Below, piece after piece: positions 38,963 to 48,723 of a DNA stretch of 64,000 nucleotides. The notes below the pieces were generated by a model. The model was given only the letters and a program-made list of their open reading frames with translations. It did no database searches and was not told the origin of the DNA. Position 1 is the stretch's first letter. Every line of letters starts with the position of its first letter. The translations under genes were made by a program, and so were the position numbers. This stretch comes from Isoptericola dokdonensis DS-3 (GTDB lineage: Bacteria > Actinomycetota > Actinomycetes > Actinomycetales > Cellulomonadaceae): assembly GCF_001636295.1 (NCBI RefSeq), contig NZ_CP014209.1:3658001-3722000 (forward strand), read 5' to 3'.

Positions 38963-39955
38963 ATGCAACAGCGGGTGCTCGGACGGACCGGACGGATGGT
39001 CTCCGTCGTCGGCCTCGGAACCTGGCAGCTCGGCGCCGACTGGGGCGACGTGAGCGAGGAGGACGCCCGTGCGGTGCTGGAGACCTCGCTCGAGCACGGC
39101 GTGACGTTCTACGACACCGCCGACGTCTACGGCGACGGTCGTAGCGAGCAGATCATCGGCGGCTTCCTCGCCGACCACGCCGACGCCGGGATCACCGTCG
39201 CCACGAAGATGGGTCGCCGCGCCGACCAGGTGCCGCAGAGCTACGTCCTCGACAACTTCCGGCAGTGGACCGACCGGTCCCGCAAGAACCTCGGGGTCGA
39301 GCGCCTCGACCTCGTGCAGCTGCACTGCCCGCCGAGCGCCGTGGTCACCGACGACGAGGTCTACGACGCCCTCGACACCCTCGTCGCCGACGGCGTGACC
39401 GCCGCGTACGGCGTCTCGGTCGAGACGGTCGACCAGGCGCTCGCCGCGATCGCCCGGCCGGGCGTGGCGTCCGTGCAGGTCATCCTCAACGCGTTCCGCC
39501 ACAAGCCCCTGGAGCAGGTGCTGCCCGCCGCCTCGGCGGCCGGGGTCGGGATCATCGCGCGCGTCCCGCTCGCGTCCGGCCTGCTGTCGGGCCGCTACAC
39601 CGCGGAGACGACGTTCGCCGACGACGACCACCGCACCTTCAACCGCTCCGGCGACGCGTTCGACGTCGGCGAGACGTTCTCCGGCGTGCCGTTCGAGACG
39701 GGGGTCGAGGCCGCGCAGCGGTTCACGGCGCTGGCCGCGGACCTCCCCGGCGACCTCACCCCGGCCCAGGCGGCGCTCGCGTGGGTGTGGCAGCGCCCCG
39801 GCGTCTCCACCGTCATCCCGGGTGCCCGCAACCCCGAGCAGGCGCGGCTCAACGCCGCGGCCGGCGACGCCGACGTCCTCGGTCCGCTCTTCGCGGCGGG
39901 CGTCAAGGAGATCTACGACGACGCGATCCGCGAGCACGTGCACGACCGCTGGTGA
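38963..39955 (+). CDS. Aldo/keto reductase
   Basis: A 330-residue NADPH-dependent (β/α)8 oxidoreductase. The catalytic tetrad is visible: Asp/Tyr in DTADVYGDGRSE, Lys in VATKMG, His in LVQLHCPP. C-terminal NAD(P)-binding residues appear in VIPGARNPEQARLNAAA. It belongs to the YdjG/Gpr-like (AKR11/12) type by sequence pattern, with specificity unknown. ATG with GGAGG 6 nt upstream. A strong terminator follows 51 nt after the stop, before the convergent kgd gene. Confidence 0.93.
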   Translation: MQQRVLGRTGRMVSVVGLGTWQLGADWGDVSEEDARAVLETSLEHGVTFYDTADVYGDGRSEQIIGGFLADHADAGITVATKMGRRADQVPQSYVLDNFRQWTDRSRKNLGVERLDLVQLHCPPSAVVTDDEVYDALDTLVADGVTAAYGVSVETVDQALAAIARPGVASVQVILNAFRHKPLEQVLPAASAAGVGIIARVPLASGLLSGRYTAETTFADDDHRTFNRSGDAFDVGETFSGVPFETGVEAAQRFTALAADLPGDLTPAQAALAWVWQRPGVSTVIPGARNPEQARLNAAAGDADVLGPLFAAGVKEIYDDAIREHVHDRW

Positions 39956-40006
39956 TCCGCCCGGCGGCGCCCCGCTCCCGGGCCGTCGCCGGACGGGCAG
40001 CACGAC

Positions 40007-40040
40007 AAGGGCCCGGCAGCCGCGAGGCTGCCGGGCCCTT
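40007..40040. terminator. Bidirectional terminator between aldo/keto reductase and kgd
   Basis: AAGGGCCCGGCAGCC (40007-40021) pairs perfectly with 40026-40040 around a GCGA tetraloop; TTT follows on the plus strand. It serves the two converging genes. Confidence 0.9.
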
Positions 40041-40066
40041 TCGTCGACTCCGTCGACGTCCCGGCG

Positions 40067-43000
40067 TCAGCGGGTGAAGACGCGCTCCAGCAGGACCGCC
40101 TGCTCCTCCTTGTGCCGCTTCGCGGTACCCGCCGCCGTGGAGGCGGACGCGGGACGCGAGATGACCTCGACGCGCGGCAGGTCGGTCGGCAGCGCCAGGT
40201 GCAGGTAGGACCAGGCGCCCTGGTTCTGCGGCTCGTCCTGGACCCACACGACCTCGGCGTCCGGGAACTGGGCGATCTGCTCGCGGACCTGCTCCTCCGG
40301 GAACGGGTAGAGCTGCTCCAGGCGCACCAGGGCGGTCTTGTCGTCGCCTCGCTTCACCCGCTCCGCGAGCAGGTCGTAGTAGACGCGGCCCGTGCACAGC
40401 ACGAGGCGCTCGACCTTCGACGGGGTGATGCTGCCGTCGGCGACCGCGACGTCCCCGAGCACAGGCTCGAACGTGCCGGTCGTGAAGTCCTCGACGCCGG
40501 AGGCCGCCGCCTTGAGACGCAGCAGCTGCTTCGGGGTGAAGACGACCAGCGGACGACGCGGGCGGTCGTACGCCTGCTTGCGCAGCAGGTGGAAGTACGA
40601 CGCGGGCGTGGACGGCTGCGCGACCGTCATGTTGTTCTCGGCGGCGAGCTGGAGGAACCGCTCGATGCGGGCCGAGGAGTGGTCCGGTCCCTGGCCCTCG
40701 TAGCCGTGGGGGAGCAGCATGACGACCGAGGAGCTCTGGCCCCACTTCTGCTCCGCCGACGAGATGAACTCGTCGATGACGGTCTGGGCGCCGTTGACGA
40801 AGTCGCCGAACTGCGCCTCCCACAGCACCAGCGCGTCAGGACGCTCCACCGAGTAGCCGTACTCGAAGCCGAGCGCGGCGTACTCGCTGAGGGAGGAGTC
40901 GTAGACCCAGAACTTCGCCTGGTCGCCCGACAGGTACAGCAGCGGCGTCCACTCGGCGCCGGTGTGACGGTCGTGCAGCACCGCGTGCCGCTGCGTGAAC
41001 GTGCCACGACGCGAGTCCTGGCCCGCGAGACGCACCGGGGTGCCCTCCGCCAGGAGCGAGCCGAAGGCGACGAGCTCTCCGAAGCCCCAGTCGATCTCGC
41101 CCTCCTTGGCCATGATCTGGCGCTTCTCGAGGAGCTTGCCGAGCTTCGGGTGGACGTTGAAGCCCTCCGGCGGGGCGACGTGGACGTCGCCGACGCGCTC
41201 CAGCATCGAGTGCGAGATCGCGGTGCGCCAGCCCACCATCGTGCCGGCGTCCTCGCGCTGCGACTCCGGACGCTCCAGGCCTGCGACCTCCTCCGTGCCC
41301 GCGGGCGCGGTGTAGCCGCCGCCCTTGGTCTCGGTGAAGACGCGCTCGAGCTGCGCCTGGTAGTCCTGGAGGGCCTGCTCGGCCTCCTCGACGGTGATGT
41401 CGCCGCGCGCCACGAGGTTCTTCGTGTAGAGCTTGCGGACGGACTGCTTCGACTCGATGAGGTTGTACATCAGCGGCTGGGTCATCGAGGGGTCGTCGCC
41501 CTCGTTGTGGCCGCGGCGGCGGTAGCAGACGAGGTCGATGATGACGTCCCGGTCGAACTGCTCCCGGTAGGCGAACGCCAGCTCGGCGACGCGGACGCAC
41601 GCCTCCGGGTCGTCGCCGTTCACGTGGAAGACGGGGATCTGGTAGCCCTTGGCGACGTCGGTCGAGTACGTCGTGGAGCGCGACGACGACGGGGCGGTGG
41701 TGAAGCCGACCTGGTTGTTGATGACGACGTGGATCGTGCCGCCGGTGCGGTACCCGCGCAGCTGGGCGAGGTTGAGCACCTCGGGCACGACGCCCTGGCC
41801 CGCGAACGCGGCGTCGCCGTGCAGGAGGATCGGCAGGACGGAGAAGCCGTCGCCGCCCAGGTCGATGCGGTCCTGCTTGGCGCGCACGATGCCCTCGAGC
41901 ACCGGGTCGACGGCCTCCAGGTGCGACGGGTTCGCCGCGAGGTAGACCTTGGTCGTCGCACCGGACTCGGCGGTGAAGTTGCCCTCGGTGCCGAGGTGGT
42001 ACTTCACGTCGCCGGAGCCCTGGACGGACTTCGGGTCGAGCTGGCCCTCGAACTCCGCGAAGATCTGCGAGTAGCTCTTGCCCGCGATGTTCGCGAGCAC
42101 GTTGAGGCGACCGCGGTGGGCCATGCCGATGCCGACCTCGTCGAGGCCGTTCTCGGCCGCCTTCGACAGGATCGCGTCGAGCAGCGGGATGACGGACTCG
42201 CCGCCCTCCAGCGAGAAGCGCTTCTGGCCGACGTACTTGGTCTGCAGGAACGTCTCGAACGCCTCGGCCGAGTTCAGGCGGCGCAGGATGCGCAGCTGGT
42301 CCTCGCGCGGCGTCCGGGCGTAGCCGTGCTCCAGCCGGTCCTGCAGCCAGCGGCGCTGGGCGGGGTCGGAGATGTGCATGTACTCGATGCCGATGGAGCG
42401 GCAGTACGAGTCGCGCAGCAGCCCGAGGGTGTCGCGCAGCGTGGCCTTGGCCGTGCCGCCGAACCCGCCGGTCGGGAACGTCCGGTCGAGGTCCCACAGC
42501 GTGAGGTCGTGGTTCTGGATGTCCAGGTCCGGGTGCTTGCGCTGGCGGTAGGCCAGCGGGTCGGTGTCGGCCATGAGGTGGCCGCGCGACCGGTACGCGT
42601 GGATGAGCTCGGCGATCTTGGCGGGCTTGGCCGCCTCGACGTCCGCGTCCTTCGTGTTGTCGCGGACCCAGCGCACGGGCTCGTAGGGCACCCGCAGCGC
42701 CGCGAACACGCGGTCGTAGAAGCCGTCCAGACCGAGCAGCTTGTTGCTGAGAATCTTGAGGAACTCGCCGGACTGCGCACCCTGGATGATGCGGTGGTCG
42801 TAGGTCGAGGTGACCGTCATGGTCTTCGACACGCCCATGCGGGCGAGGCGCTCCTCGGACGCGCCGGCGAACTCCGCCGGGTAGTCCATGGCGCCGACGC
42901 CGATGATGGTGCCCTGGCCCTGCATGAGGCGCGGCACGGAGTGCACGGTGCCGATGCCGCCGGGGTTCGTCAGGGAGATGGTGGTGCCGGCGAAGTCGTC

Positions 43001-43903
43001 GACGCCCAGCTTGCCGCCGCGGGCCTTGCGCACGAGCTCCTCGTACGCGGCCCAGAACCCGGCGAAGTCGAGCTCGTCGGCCTTCTTGATGCTCGGCACG
43101 AGCAGCTGGCGCGAGCCGTCCGGCTTGGCCAGGTCGATCGCGAGGCCGAAGCCGACGTGCGCGGGCTGGACGACGCCCGGCTTGCCGTCGATCTCCTCGT
43201 AGCGCGCGTTCATCACGGGCATGTCGGCCAGCGCCTCGACGAGCGCGAAGCCGATGAGGTGGGTGAACGAGATCTTGCCGCCGCGGCCGCGGGCCAGGTG
43301 GTTGTTGATGACGATGCGGTTGTCCACCATGAGCTTGGCGGGCACGGCGCGCACCGACGTCGCCGTGGGGACGGCGAGCGAGGACTCCATGTTGGTCACG
43401 ACGCGCGCCGCGGGGCCGCGGAGCTTCTGCTTGTCGTCGGTCGCGTCCTCGTCGTCGGTGCGCGGCTTGTGGCGCGCGACCTCGGCGTAGGGCGCGGTCG
43501 AGGGCATGGCCTCGGCGACGGGCCGGACCGCGGACACCTCGGGGTCGGCGGGCACCGGTGCGGCGGCGGCGGGCTGCGAGACCTCGGCGGCCGCGGTGCC
43601 CTCCGACGCGGACGACGCCGCGCTCGGCGACGCGGCGGGCTGCGCCGGGGCCGGGGACGACGCGGGGGCCGCCGACGCTGCGGGGGTGGCAGGGGCCGCG
43701 GGGGCGGCCGGGCTGCTCGACGCGGACGTCCCGTCGGACGACTCGCCCGGCGTGTAGTCGGCGAAGAAGTCCCACCACGCGGGGTCGACCGCGTTCTTGT
43801 CCTGGAGGTACTGCTCGTAGAGCTCGTCCACGAGCCACTCGTTCGCCCCGAACGACGCGCTTTCGGCGTTGATCGACTCTGACCCAGCCTGAGGGGATGC
43901 CAC
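40067..43903 (-). CDS. kgd: Multifunctional 2-oxoglutarate dehydrogenase E1/E2-like (Kgd)
   Basis: A 1278-residue fused enzyme of the TCA cycle found in actinobacteria. Residues 1-45 are the N-terminal E1 segment ([24 protein letters not shown]); 45-125 are an Ala/Pro linker; about 125-385 an E2-type acyltransferase domain (catalytic [12 protein letters not shown] near residue 370); 415-1278 the ThDP-dependent E1 domain. It can decarboxylate 2-oxoglutarate or work with lipoamide dehydrogenase and E2 in a combined complex. GTG start VASPQAGSE; an in-frame ATG 48 codons upstream (44047) extends into non-homologous sequence. The 257 bp upstream contain an inverted repeat (43952-43973) but no gene. 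Confidence 0.95.
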   Translation of the reverse strand: MASPQAGSESINAESASFGANEWLVDELYEQYLQDKNAVDPAWWDFFADYTPGESSDGTSASSSPAAPAAPATPAASAAPASSPAPAQPAASPSAASSASEGTAAAEVSQPAAAAPVPADPEVSAVRPVAEAMPSTAPYAEVARHKPRTDDEDATDDKQKLRGPAARVVTNMESSLAVPTATSVRAVPAKLMVDNRIVINNHLARGRGGKISFTHLIGFALVEALADMPVMNARYEEIDGKPGVVQPAHVGFGLAIDLAKPDGSRQLLVPSIKKADELDFAGFWAAYEELVRKARGGKLGVDDFAGTTISLTNPGGIGTVHSVPRLMQGQGTIIGVGAMDYPAEFAGASEERLARMGVSKTMTVTSTYDHRIIQGAQSGEFLKILSNKLLGLDGFYDRVFAALRVPYEPVRWVRDNTKDADVEAAKPAKIAELIHAYRSRGHLMADTDPLAYRQRKHPDLDIQNHDLTLWDLDRTFPTGGFGGTAKATLRDTLGLLRDSYCRSIGIEYMHISDPAQRRWLQDRLEHGYARTPREDQLRILRRLNSAEAFETFLQTKYVGQKRFSLEGGESVIPLLDAILSKAAENGLDEVGIGMAHRGRLNVLANIAGKSYSQIFAEFEGQLDPKSVQGSGDVKYHLGTEGNFTAESGATTKVYLAANPSHLEAVDPVLEGIVRAKQDRIDLGGDGFSVLPILLHGDAAFAGQGVVPEVLNLAQLRGYRTGGTIHVVINNQVGFTTAPSSSRSTTYSTDVAKGYQIPVFHVNGDDPEACVRVAELAFAYREQFDRDVIIDLVCYRRRGHNEGDDPSMTQPLMYNLIESKQSVRKLYTKNLVARGDITVEEAEQALQDYQAQLERVFTETKGGGYTAPAGTEEVAGLERPESQREDAGTMVGWRTAISHSMLERVGDVHVAPPEGFNVHPKLGKLLEKRQIMAKEGEIDWGFGELVAFGSLLAEGTPVRLAGQDSRRGTFTQRHAVLHDRHTGAEWTPLLYLSGDQAKFWVYDSSLSEYAALGFEYGYSVERPDALVLWEAQFGDFVNGAQTVIDEFISSAEQKWGQSSSVVMLLPHGYEGQGPDHSSARIERFLQLAAENNMTVAQPSTPASYFHLLRKQAYDRPRRPLVVFTPKQLLRLKAAASGVEDFTTGTFEPVLGDVAVADGSITPSKVERLVLCTGRVYYDLLAERVKRGDDKTALVRLEQLYPFPEEQVREQIAQFPDAEVVWVQDEPQNQGAWSYLHLALPTDLPRVEVISRPASASTAAGTAKRHKEEQAVLLERVFTR

Positions 43904-43951
43904 GCCCGGTTCGCCCACTTTCCCACATTGCTTCGTTGACGGTCGCGCCCA

Positions 43952-43973
43952 GGAAGGTTCCCGAGCACCTTCC
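43952..43973. promoter_or_regulatory. Inverted repeat in the kgd 5' region
   Basis: GGAAGGT-N8-ACCTTCC lies about 50 bp before the kgd start. It is the only clear dyad in the 257 bp gap between kgd and the histidine kinase gene. It could be an operator or the base of an mRNA hairpin; evidence is limited to symmetry. Confidence 0.35.
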
Positions 43974-44159
43974 AAGGGTAGGCCCTTCGCCACCGCGACC
44001 TCGCGGCCGCGGGGCCGCCGGAGGTGGCCCGCGGCGGCCAGTCCCACCGGGACGTGAGGGTCGGGTAATAGGCGGGGAAAGGGCGAGGCGTCATCGCGTC
44101 GAACGCCGTCATGCGAACGCCTGGTCGAGAGCCCGGTCAGGCCGTGGGTGTGACAGAGA

Positions 44160-45266
44160 TCACTGATCTGCCGGGGTCTCGGTCGACACCCCGGGGGCCG
44201 GCCGGGCCACCGCGGGCAGGGTCACGCGCATGGTCGCGCCCGACGGGGTGTCGGCCACCTCCACGTGCCCGCCGTGCAGGTCGACCGCCCAGCGCACGAT
44301 CGCGAGGCCGATCCCCGTGCCGCCGCTCGACCCCACGTGCGGGCGGGCCCCGGTCGTCCCCCGCGCGAACCGCTCGAACACTCGGTCGCGGTCCTCCGGC
44401 GCGATGCCGGGACCCTCGTCGCCCACCTCGATCACCACGGAGTCGTCCACCGGGTAGGCGTCGAGCCGGACCGTGCCCCCGAACGGCGAGTGCCGGATCG
44501 CGTTCTGCAGCAGGTTCGTCACGACCTGCCGCAGCCGCTCGACGTCGGCCTCCAGGGAGAGGTCCTCCGGGGTGACGTCCACGACGTAGGTCAGGCCCTT
44601 GGCGGCGTCCACCATCGACACCGCCTCCGCGCACTCCTCCAGGAAGTCGCCGACGGAGAACTCGCCGAGCACCAGCGCCGACGCGCCCGCCTCCACGCGC
44701 GAGAGGTCCAGCAGGTAGGTGACCAGCCGGGTGAGGCGCTCCGTCTGCTCCAGCGACAGCTCCAGCGCGGCCGGCGTCGGTTCCGTCACGCCGTCCACCA
44801 GGTTCTCCAGCTGCGCCTGGAGCGCCGCCACCGGCGTGCGCAGCTCGTGCGAGACGTTCGCGATGAGGTCGCGCCGCACCCGGTCGGACGCCTCGAGGTC
44901 GCGCGCCATCGTGTTGAACGCCAGCGCGAGCTGGCCCACCTCGTCGCGGCTCGTCGAGCGCACCCGGACCGAGTAGTCGCCGTCCGCCATCACCTGTGCC
45001 GCCCCGGTCATCTCCCGCAGCGGCGACGTCATGCCCCGTGCCAGGAGCTGGGTGAGCACCAGCGAGACGATGATCGCCAGCGGGAACGTGCGGCTCGGGC
45101 CGAGCTCGTTGCGCAGCCCGATCCACGTGATGAGCACCGCGACCGTCACGCTCGCCACGACCAGCAGGCCCAGCTTCGCCTTGAGCGAGTGGACCGGGTC
45201 GAGCGGGCGGACGTCGGGCAGCCGGTGGTCGCGCCGTCGGGCGCCGTCGTCGTGCACCTCGGGCAC
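44160..45266 (-). CDS. Sensor histidine kinase
   Basis: A 368-residue kinase with two closely spaced transmembrane helices (about residues 28-50 and 60-77) and almost no extracytoplasmic loop, suggesting it senses within the membrane or through a partner. A HAMP domain (78-130) is followed by HisKA with [11 protein letters not shown] (His140) and an HATPase domain ([25 protein letters not shown]). GTG start 1 nt after the stop of the response regulator gene, so the pair is coupled. By layout it resembles the BaeS/CseC/MprB group; the signal is unknown. Confidence 0.92.
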   Translation of the reverse strand: MPEVHDDGARRRDHRLPDVRPLDPVHSLKAKLGLLVVASVTVAVLITWIGLRNELGPSRTFPLAIIVSLVLTQLLARGMTSPLREMTGAAQVMADGDYSVRVRSTSRDEVGQLALAFNTMARDLEASDRVRRDLIANVSHELRTPVAALQAQLENLVDGVTEPTPAALELSLEQTERLTRLVTYLLDLSRVEAGASALVLGEFSVGDFLEECAEAVSMVDAAKGLTYVVDVTPEDLSLEADVERLRQVVTNLLQNAIRHSPFGGTVRLDAYPVDDSVVIEVGDEGPGIAPEDRDRVFERFARGTTGARPHVGSSGGTGIGLAIVRWAVDLHGGHVEVADTPSGATMRVTLPAVARPAPGVSTETPADQ

Positions 45267-45267
45267 G

Positions 45268-45996
45268 TCAGCCCGCCGGCGGCTCGAACGCGTAGCCGAC
45301 GCCGTGCACGGTGCGGATCAGCTCCGGTCCCAGCTTGCGGCGCAGCGCCTTGATGTGGGAGTCCACCGTGCGGGTGCCGGACGCGTCGGCCCAGTCCCAG
45401 ACCTCGGCGAGCAGCCGCTCGCGCGTCTGGACGGTCTTGGGCGAGCTGGCCAGCATGACCAGCAGCTCGAACTCCGTCGGCGTGAGGTGCACCTCCTCGG
45501 TGCCCCGGTGGACCCGGCGCTGGGCGCGGTCGATCGTCACGTCGCCCGCCACCAGCGGCGGGTCGCTCGGCGCGGACGCGGCGGCCTGCGCCGCGCGCTC
45601 GACGCGGCGCAGCAGCGCCTTGACGCGGGCCACGAGCTCGCGCATGGAGAACGGCTTGGTCATGTAGTCGTCGGCACCGACGCCGAGCCCGATGATCATG
45701 TCCGTCTCGTCGTCGCGCGCCGTCAGCATGAGGATCGGCGTGGGGTGGTCGGCCTGGATGCGGCGGCAGACCTCCAGGCCGTCGATGCCCGGCAGCATGA
45801 CGTCCAGCACCACGGCGTCGGGGTGCAGGCGCGCCGCGGCGTCGACGCCCGAGAGGCCGTCGCGGGCGACCTCGACCCGCCAGCCCTCCGCGGAGAGTCG
45901 CTGCGCGATGGCCGTCGCGATGGCCGGCTCGTCCTCGACGACGAGCACCGTGGCGTGCTGCTGGCCCTGGGCCGTGCCGCTCGAAGTGGTGGTCAT
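45268..45996 (-). CDS. OmpR-family response regulator
   Basis: A 242-residue regulator: receiver with phospho-Asp65 in VVLDVMLPGIDG, MTKPFS Lys, and a C-terminal winged helix (LTPTEFELLVML, TVDSHIKALRRKLG, VHGVGYAF). Partner of the following histidine kinase. ATG at 45996 (MTTTSSG); an ATG at 46011 (MQDGRM) is an alternative, both within a short promoter region shared with the divergent CNNM gene. This second two-component system beside two CNNM transporters hints at metal-ion or envelope sensing (inference). Confidence 0.93.
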   Translation of the reverse strand: MTTTSSGTAQGQQHATVLVVEDEPAIATAIAQRLSAEGWRVEVARDGLSGVDAAARLHPDAVVLDVMLPGIDGLEVCRRIQADHPTPILMLTARDDETDMIIGLGVGADDYMTKPFSMRELVARVKALLRRVERAAQAAASAPSDPPLVAGDVTIDRAQRRVHRGTEEVHLTPTEFELLVMLASSPKTVQTRERLLAEVWDWADASGTRTVDSHIKALRRKLGPELIRTVHGVGYAFEPPAG

Positions 45997-46106
45997 GCGT
46001 CCATCTTGCATGCTGAACCTGAGGTTTCGCTGGGCATCGGCTGGCGTGGCGACCGTCACCGGGCCACGGGGCGGCCCCGGACGGGACACCGGGCGGGACG
46101 ACCGGC

Positions 46107-46112
46107 TACCAT
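46107..46112 (+). promoter_or_regulatory. -10 box upstream of the first CNNM gene and its short upstream ORF
   Basis: TACCAT fits TAnnnT; transcription would start near 46119-46121, directly at or just before an ATG at 46122. That ATG opens a 14-codon frame out of phase with the CNNM gene (see separate entry). Confidence 0.4.
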
Positions 46113-46121
46113 CTCTCCACG

Positions 46122-46166
46122 ATGGACGACAGTCGATATACCGCGCGGCGGTGCGCACCGTGCTGA
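46122..46166 (+). other. Possible 14-codon upstream ORF overlapping the CNNM start
   Basis: ATG at 46122 encodes MDDSRYTARRCAPC and stops at 46164-46166, overlapping the GTG start of the CNNM gene (46151) in another frame. A TACCAT box ends 9 nt before the ATG, so the mRNA may begin at or near this ORF. It could couple or attenuate CNNM translation. Chance occurrence is not excluded. Confidence 0.35.
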
Positions 46167-47491
46167 CCGAAGTGCTCCTCATCGGTGTCGGCGTGCTGCT
46201 CACCGCCGGTACCGCGATCTTCGTGGCGAGCGAGTTCTCCCTGGTGACGTTGGACCCCGCGGTCGTGGGGGCCGACGACGAGGAGGGCGACAGTCCGTCG
46301 CCCGGCCGGACGCCTCCCGATCGACGGGACCGCATCGTCCGCTCCGGGCTGAAGAGCCTGTCGACCGAGCTCAGCTCGGCCCAGGTCGGCATCACCGTCA
46401 CCACGATCCTGCTGGGCTACACCGCCCAGCCGGCCCTGCTGTCGCTGTTCGGCGCGGGCCTTGCCTCCACCGCCCTCGGCGAGGGCGTCGCGGCCGTCCT
46501 CGCGGGCGTGCTCGCCCTGCTGGTGGTCAACGGCTTCTCCATGCTGTTCGGCGAGCTGGTCCCCAAGAACTTCGCGCTGTCGGCCCCGCACGCCACGGCT
46601 CGCGCCGTCGTCCCGCTGCAGCGGGTGTTCACGATCGTGTGCGGTCCGCTCATCCGCGTGCTCAACAGCTCCGCGAACGCGATCCTGCGCCGGGTCGGCG
46701 TCGAGCCCCGCGAGGAGCTGTCCGGCGCGCGCTCGGCGTCCGAGCTGATCTCGCTCGTGCGGCGCTCCGCCCGGGAGGGCACCCTGGAGGCCGGCACCGC
46801 GACCCTGCTCGCCAACTCCCTCGAGCTGGACGAGCTCACCGCGCGTGACGTCATGACCGACCGCACCCGCATGTCCGTCGTCGACCGGGACACCAGCGCG
46901 ACCGAGGTGGTGGCGCTGGCCCACCGCACCGGGCACTCGCGGTTCCCCGTCATCGGCGACGACCGGGACGACGTCGTCGGCCTGGTGCACCTGCGCCGCG
47001 CCGTCGGCGTGCCGTTCGAGCGTCGCCACGACGTGCCCGCCGCCGCCCTCATGACGGACGCCCCGCGCGTCCCCGAGACCGTGACGCTCGGCCCGCTGCT
47101 CGTCGAGCTGCGCGGGCTGGGCCTGCAGATGGCGGTCGTCGTCGACGAGTACGGCGGGACCTCCGGCGTGGTCACGCTGGAGGACGTCGTGGAGGAGCTG
47201 GTGGGCGACGTCGCCGACGAGCACGACCGCCGGCGCGGCGGCGTGGCGCGGCAGGCGGACGGCTCCTGGGGCGTGCCCGGCGTGCTGCGCCCCGACGAGC
47301 TCCGGGAGACCACCGGGCTGCGCGTGCCCGAGGGCACCACCTACGAGACCCTGGCCGGCCTCGTCATGGACCGGCTCGGCCGGCTCCCCGAGGCCGGCGA
47401 CGAGGTCGTGGTCGACGGCGTCGCGCTGCGCGTCGAGGTCGTCGAGACCCGTCGCGTCGAGCGTCTGCGCGTGCGGGAGGTGACGGCGTGA
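46151..47491 (+). CDS. CNNM/CorC-type membrane protein with CBS pair (first of two)
   Basis: A 446-residue membrane protein: a CNNM transmembrane domain with three to four helices (residues 3-190; motifs FVASEFSLV, SAQVGITVTTILLGY, VNGFSMLFGELVPKNFAL), two CBS domains (about 210-330; DVMTDRTRMSVVDRD and QMAVVVDEYGGTSGVVTLEDVVEELVGDV) and a CorC/HlyC C-terminal domain. The family includes Mg2+/Co2+ transporters (CorC, MpfA). GTG start; the alternative GTG at 46160 would shorten it by 3. Overlaps the next CNNM gene by 4 nt (GTGA). Confidence 0.92.
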   Translation: MRTVLTEVLLIGVGVLLTAGTAIFVASEFSLVTLDPAVVGADDEEGDSPSPGRTPPDRRDRIVRSGLKSLSTELSSAQVGITVTTILLGYTAQPALLSLFGAGLASTALGEGVAAVLAGVLALLVVNGFSMLFGELVPKNFALSAPHATARAVVPLQRVFTIVCGPLIRVLNSSANAILRRVGVEPREELSGARSASELISLVRRSAREGTLEAGTATLLANSLELDELTARDVMTDRTRMSVVDRDTSATEVVALAHRTGHSRFPVIGDDRDDVVGLVHLRRAVGVPFERRHDVPAAALMTDAPRVPETVTLGPLLVELRGLGLQMAVVVDEYGGTSGVVTLEDVVEELVGDVADEHDRRRGGVARQADGSWGVPGVLRPDELRETTGLRVPEGTTYETLAGLVMDRLGRLPEAGDEVVVDGVALRVEVVETRRVERLRVREVTA

Positions 47492-48531
47492 GCACCGGGA
47501 CCGCCCTGCTGCTCGGCGTGCTGCTGCTCGCCGCCAACGCGTTCTTCGTCGGCGCGGAGTTCGCCGTGCTGTCCGTGCGTCGCAGCACCATCGAGCCGCG
47601 CGCGGAGGCGGGGGAGAAGCGCGCCAAGGTCGTCCTGTGGGCGATGGAGCACGTGTCCCTCATGCTGGCCTGCGCCCAGCTCGGCATCACCGTCTGCTCG
47701 ACCGGCCTGGGCATCATCGCCGAGCCGGCTCTCGCGCACCTGCTCGAGGGTCCGTTCGAGGCCCTGGGCGTCCCCGAGCAGCTCGTGCACCCGGTCGCCG
47801 TGGTGATCGCCCTCGCGATCGTCGTCTACCTGCACGTCGTGCTCGGCGAGATGGTCCCGAAGAACCTCGCCGTGTCGGGCCCCGAGAGCGCCGCGCTGTG
47901 GTTCGCCCCGCCGCTCGTGCTCATCGCGCGCGTCCTCAAGCCCGTCATCGTCGCCCTCAACTGGGTGGCGAACCACTGCGTGCGCCTGCTCGGGGTCGAG
48001 CCCAAGGACGAGGTCGCCTCCGCGTTCACCGTCGAGGAGGTCCAGTCCATCGTCGAGCACTCGCGCGCCGAGGGCGTCCTCGACGACGACCAGGGCCTGC
48101 TGACCGGTGCCATCGAGTTCTCCTCGCGCACCGCCGCGGACGTCATGGTCCCGCTCGCGGACCTCGTCACCCTGACGCCGGCGGCCACGCCCGACGACGT
48201 CGAGCACCTCGTCTCGCGCACCGGGTACAGCAGGTTCCCGCTCTGCGACGACGGCGAGCCGGGCACCCTGATCGGCTACCTGCACCTCAAGGACGTGCTG
48301 TACGCGACGAACGGCAACCGGTCGCGACCGGTCCCGTCGTGGCGTTTCCGCGCGATGGCGGCCGTGGCCCCCGGCGACGAGGTCGAGGAGGCGCTGCGCG
48401 CCATGCAGCGCTCCGGCGCGCACCTCGCCCGCGTCGAGGACGGCGGACGGACCGTCGGCGTGGTGTTCCTCGAGGACATCCTCGAGGAGCTCGTGGGCGA
48501 GGTCCGTGACGCGATGCAGCGTCGCCGGTGA
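47488..48531 (+). CDS. CNNM/CorC-type membrane protein with CBS pair (second)
   Basis: A 347-residue paralogue: CNNM domain (FFVGAEFAVLSVRRS, LACAQLGITVCSTGLG, VVLGEMVPKNLAVSG) and two CBS domains (DVMVPLADLVTL, GRTVGVVFLEDILEELVGEVRDA). It is shorter because the CorC C-terminal domain is absent. Start GTG overlaps the stop of the first CNNM gene. Tandem CNNM pairs with one long and one short member occur widely in actinobacteria and may form heterodimers; this is inferred from the pairing. Confidence 0.92.
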   Translation: MSTGTALLLGVLLLAANAFFVGAEFAVLSVRRSTIEPRAEAGEKRAKVVLWAMEHVSLMLACAQLGITVCSTGLGIIAEPALAHLLEGPFEALGVPEQLVHPVAVVIALAIVVYLHVVLGEMVPKNLAVSGPESAALWFAPPLVLIARVLKPVIVALNWVANHCVRLLGVEPKDEVASAFTVEEVQSIVEHSRAEGVLDDDQGLLTGAIEFSSRTAADVMVPLADLVTLTPAATPDDVEHLVSRTGYSRFPLCDDGEPGTLIGYLHLKDVLYATNGNRSRPVPSWRFRAMAAVAPGDEVEEALRAMQRSGAHLARVEDGGRTVGVVFLEDILEELVGEVRDAMQRRR

Positions 48532-48723
48532 GCCCCCGGCGGCGCGCGGACGGCCGTGAACAAGTGCTGAACAACACGGGACTTGGCCGTGAGCCTGCTC
48601 ACCGCTAGTGTGCGGTCACGGACCGGCGGCGACCCGGGGCCCCGGCCGGGCCCGGGGCGTGTCGTCGCAGGTCGCGAACCAGATCGAGGCGGTGCCACGG
48701 ACGTGGCTGAGGCAGGAGGTGTC

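Noticed and set aside
40112..43882. 1256-codon plus-strand open frame opposite kgd
   Set aside because: Low-complexity shadow of the kgd reading frame; Kgd has all catalytic motifs.
46151..48531. CNNM proteins as haemolysins
   Set aside because: The old 'haemolysin' label is historical; domains are CNNM plus CBS, pointing to metal transport.
48532..48723. Cyclic di-AMP (ydaO-type) riboswitch before the M15 peptidase gene
   Set aside because: Such riboswitches precede wall hydrolases in actinobacteria, but the conserved core sequences are not visible here.
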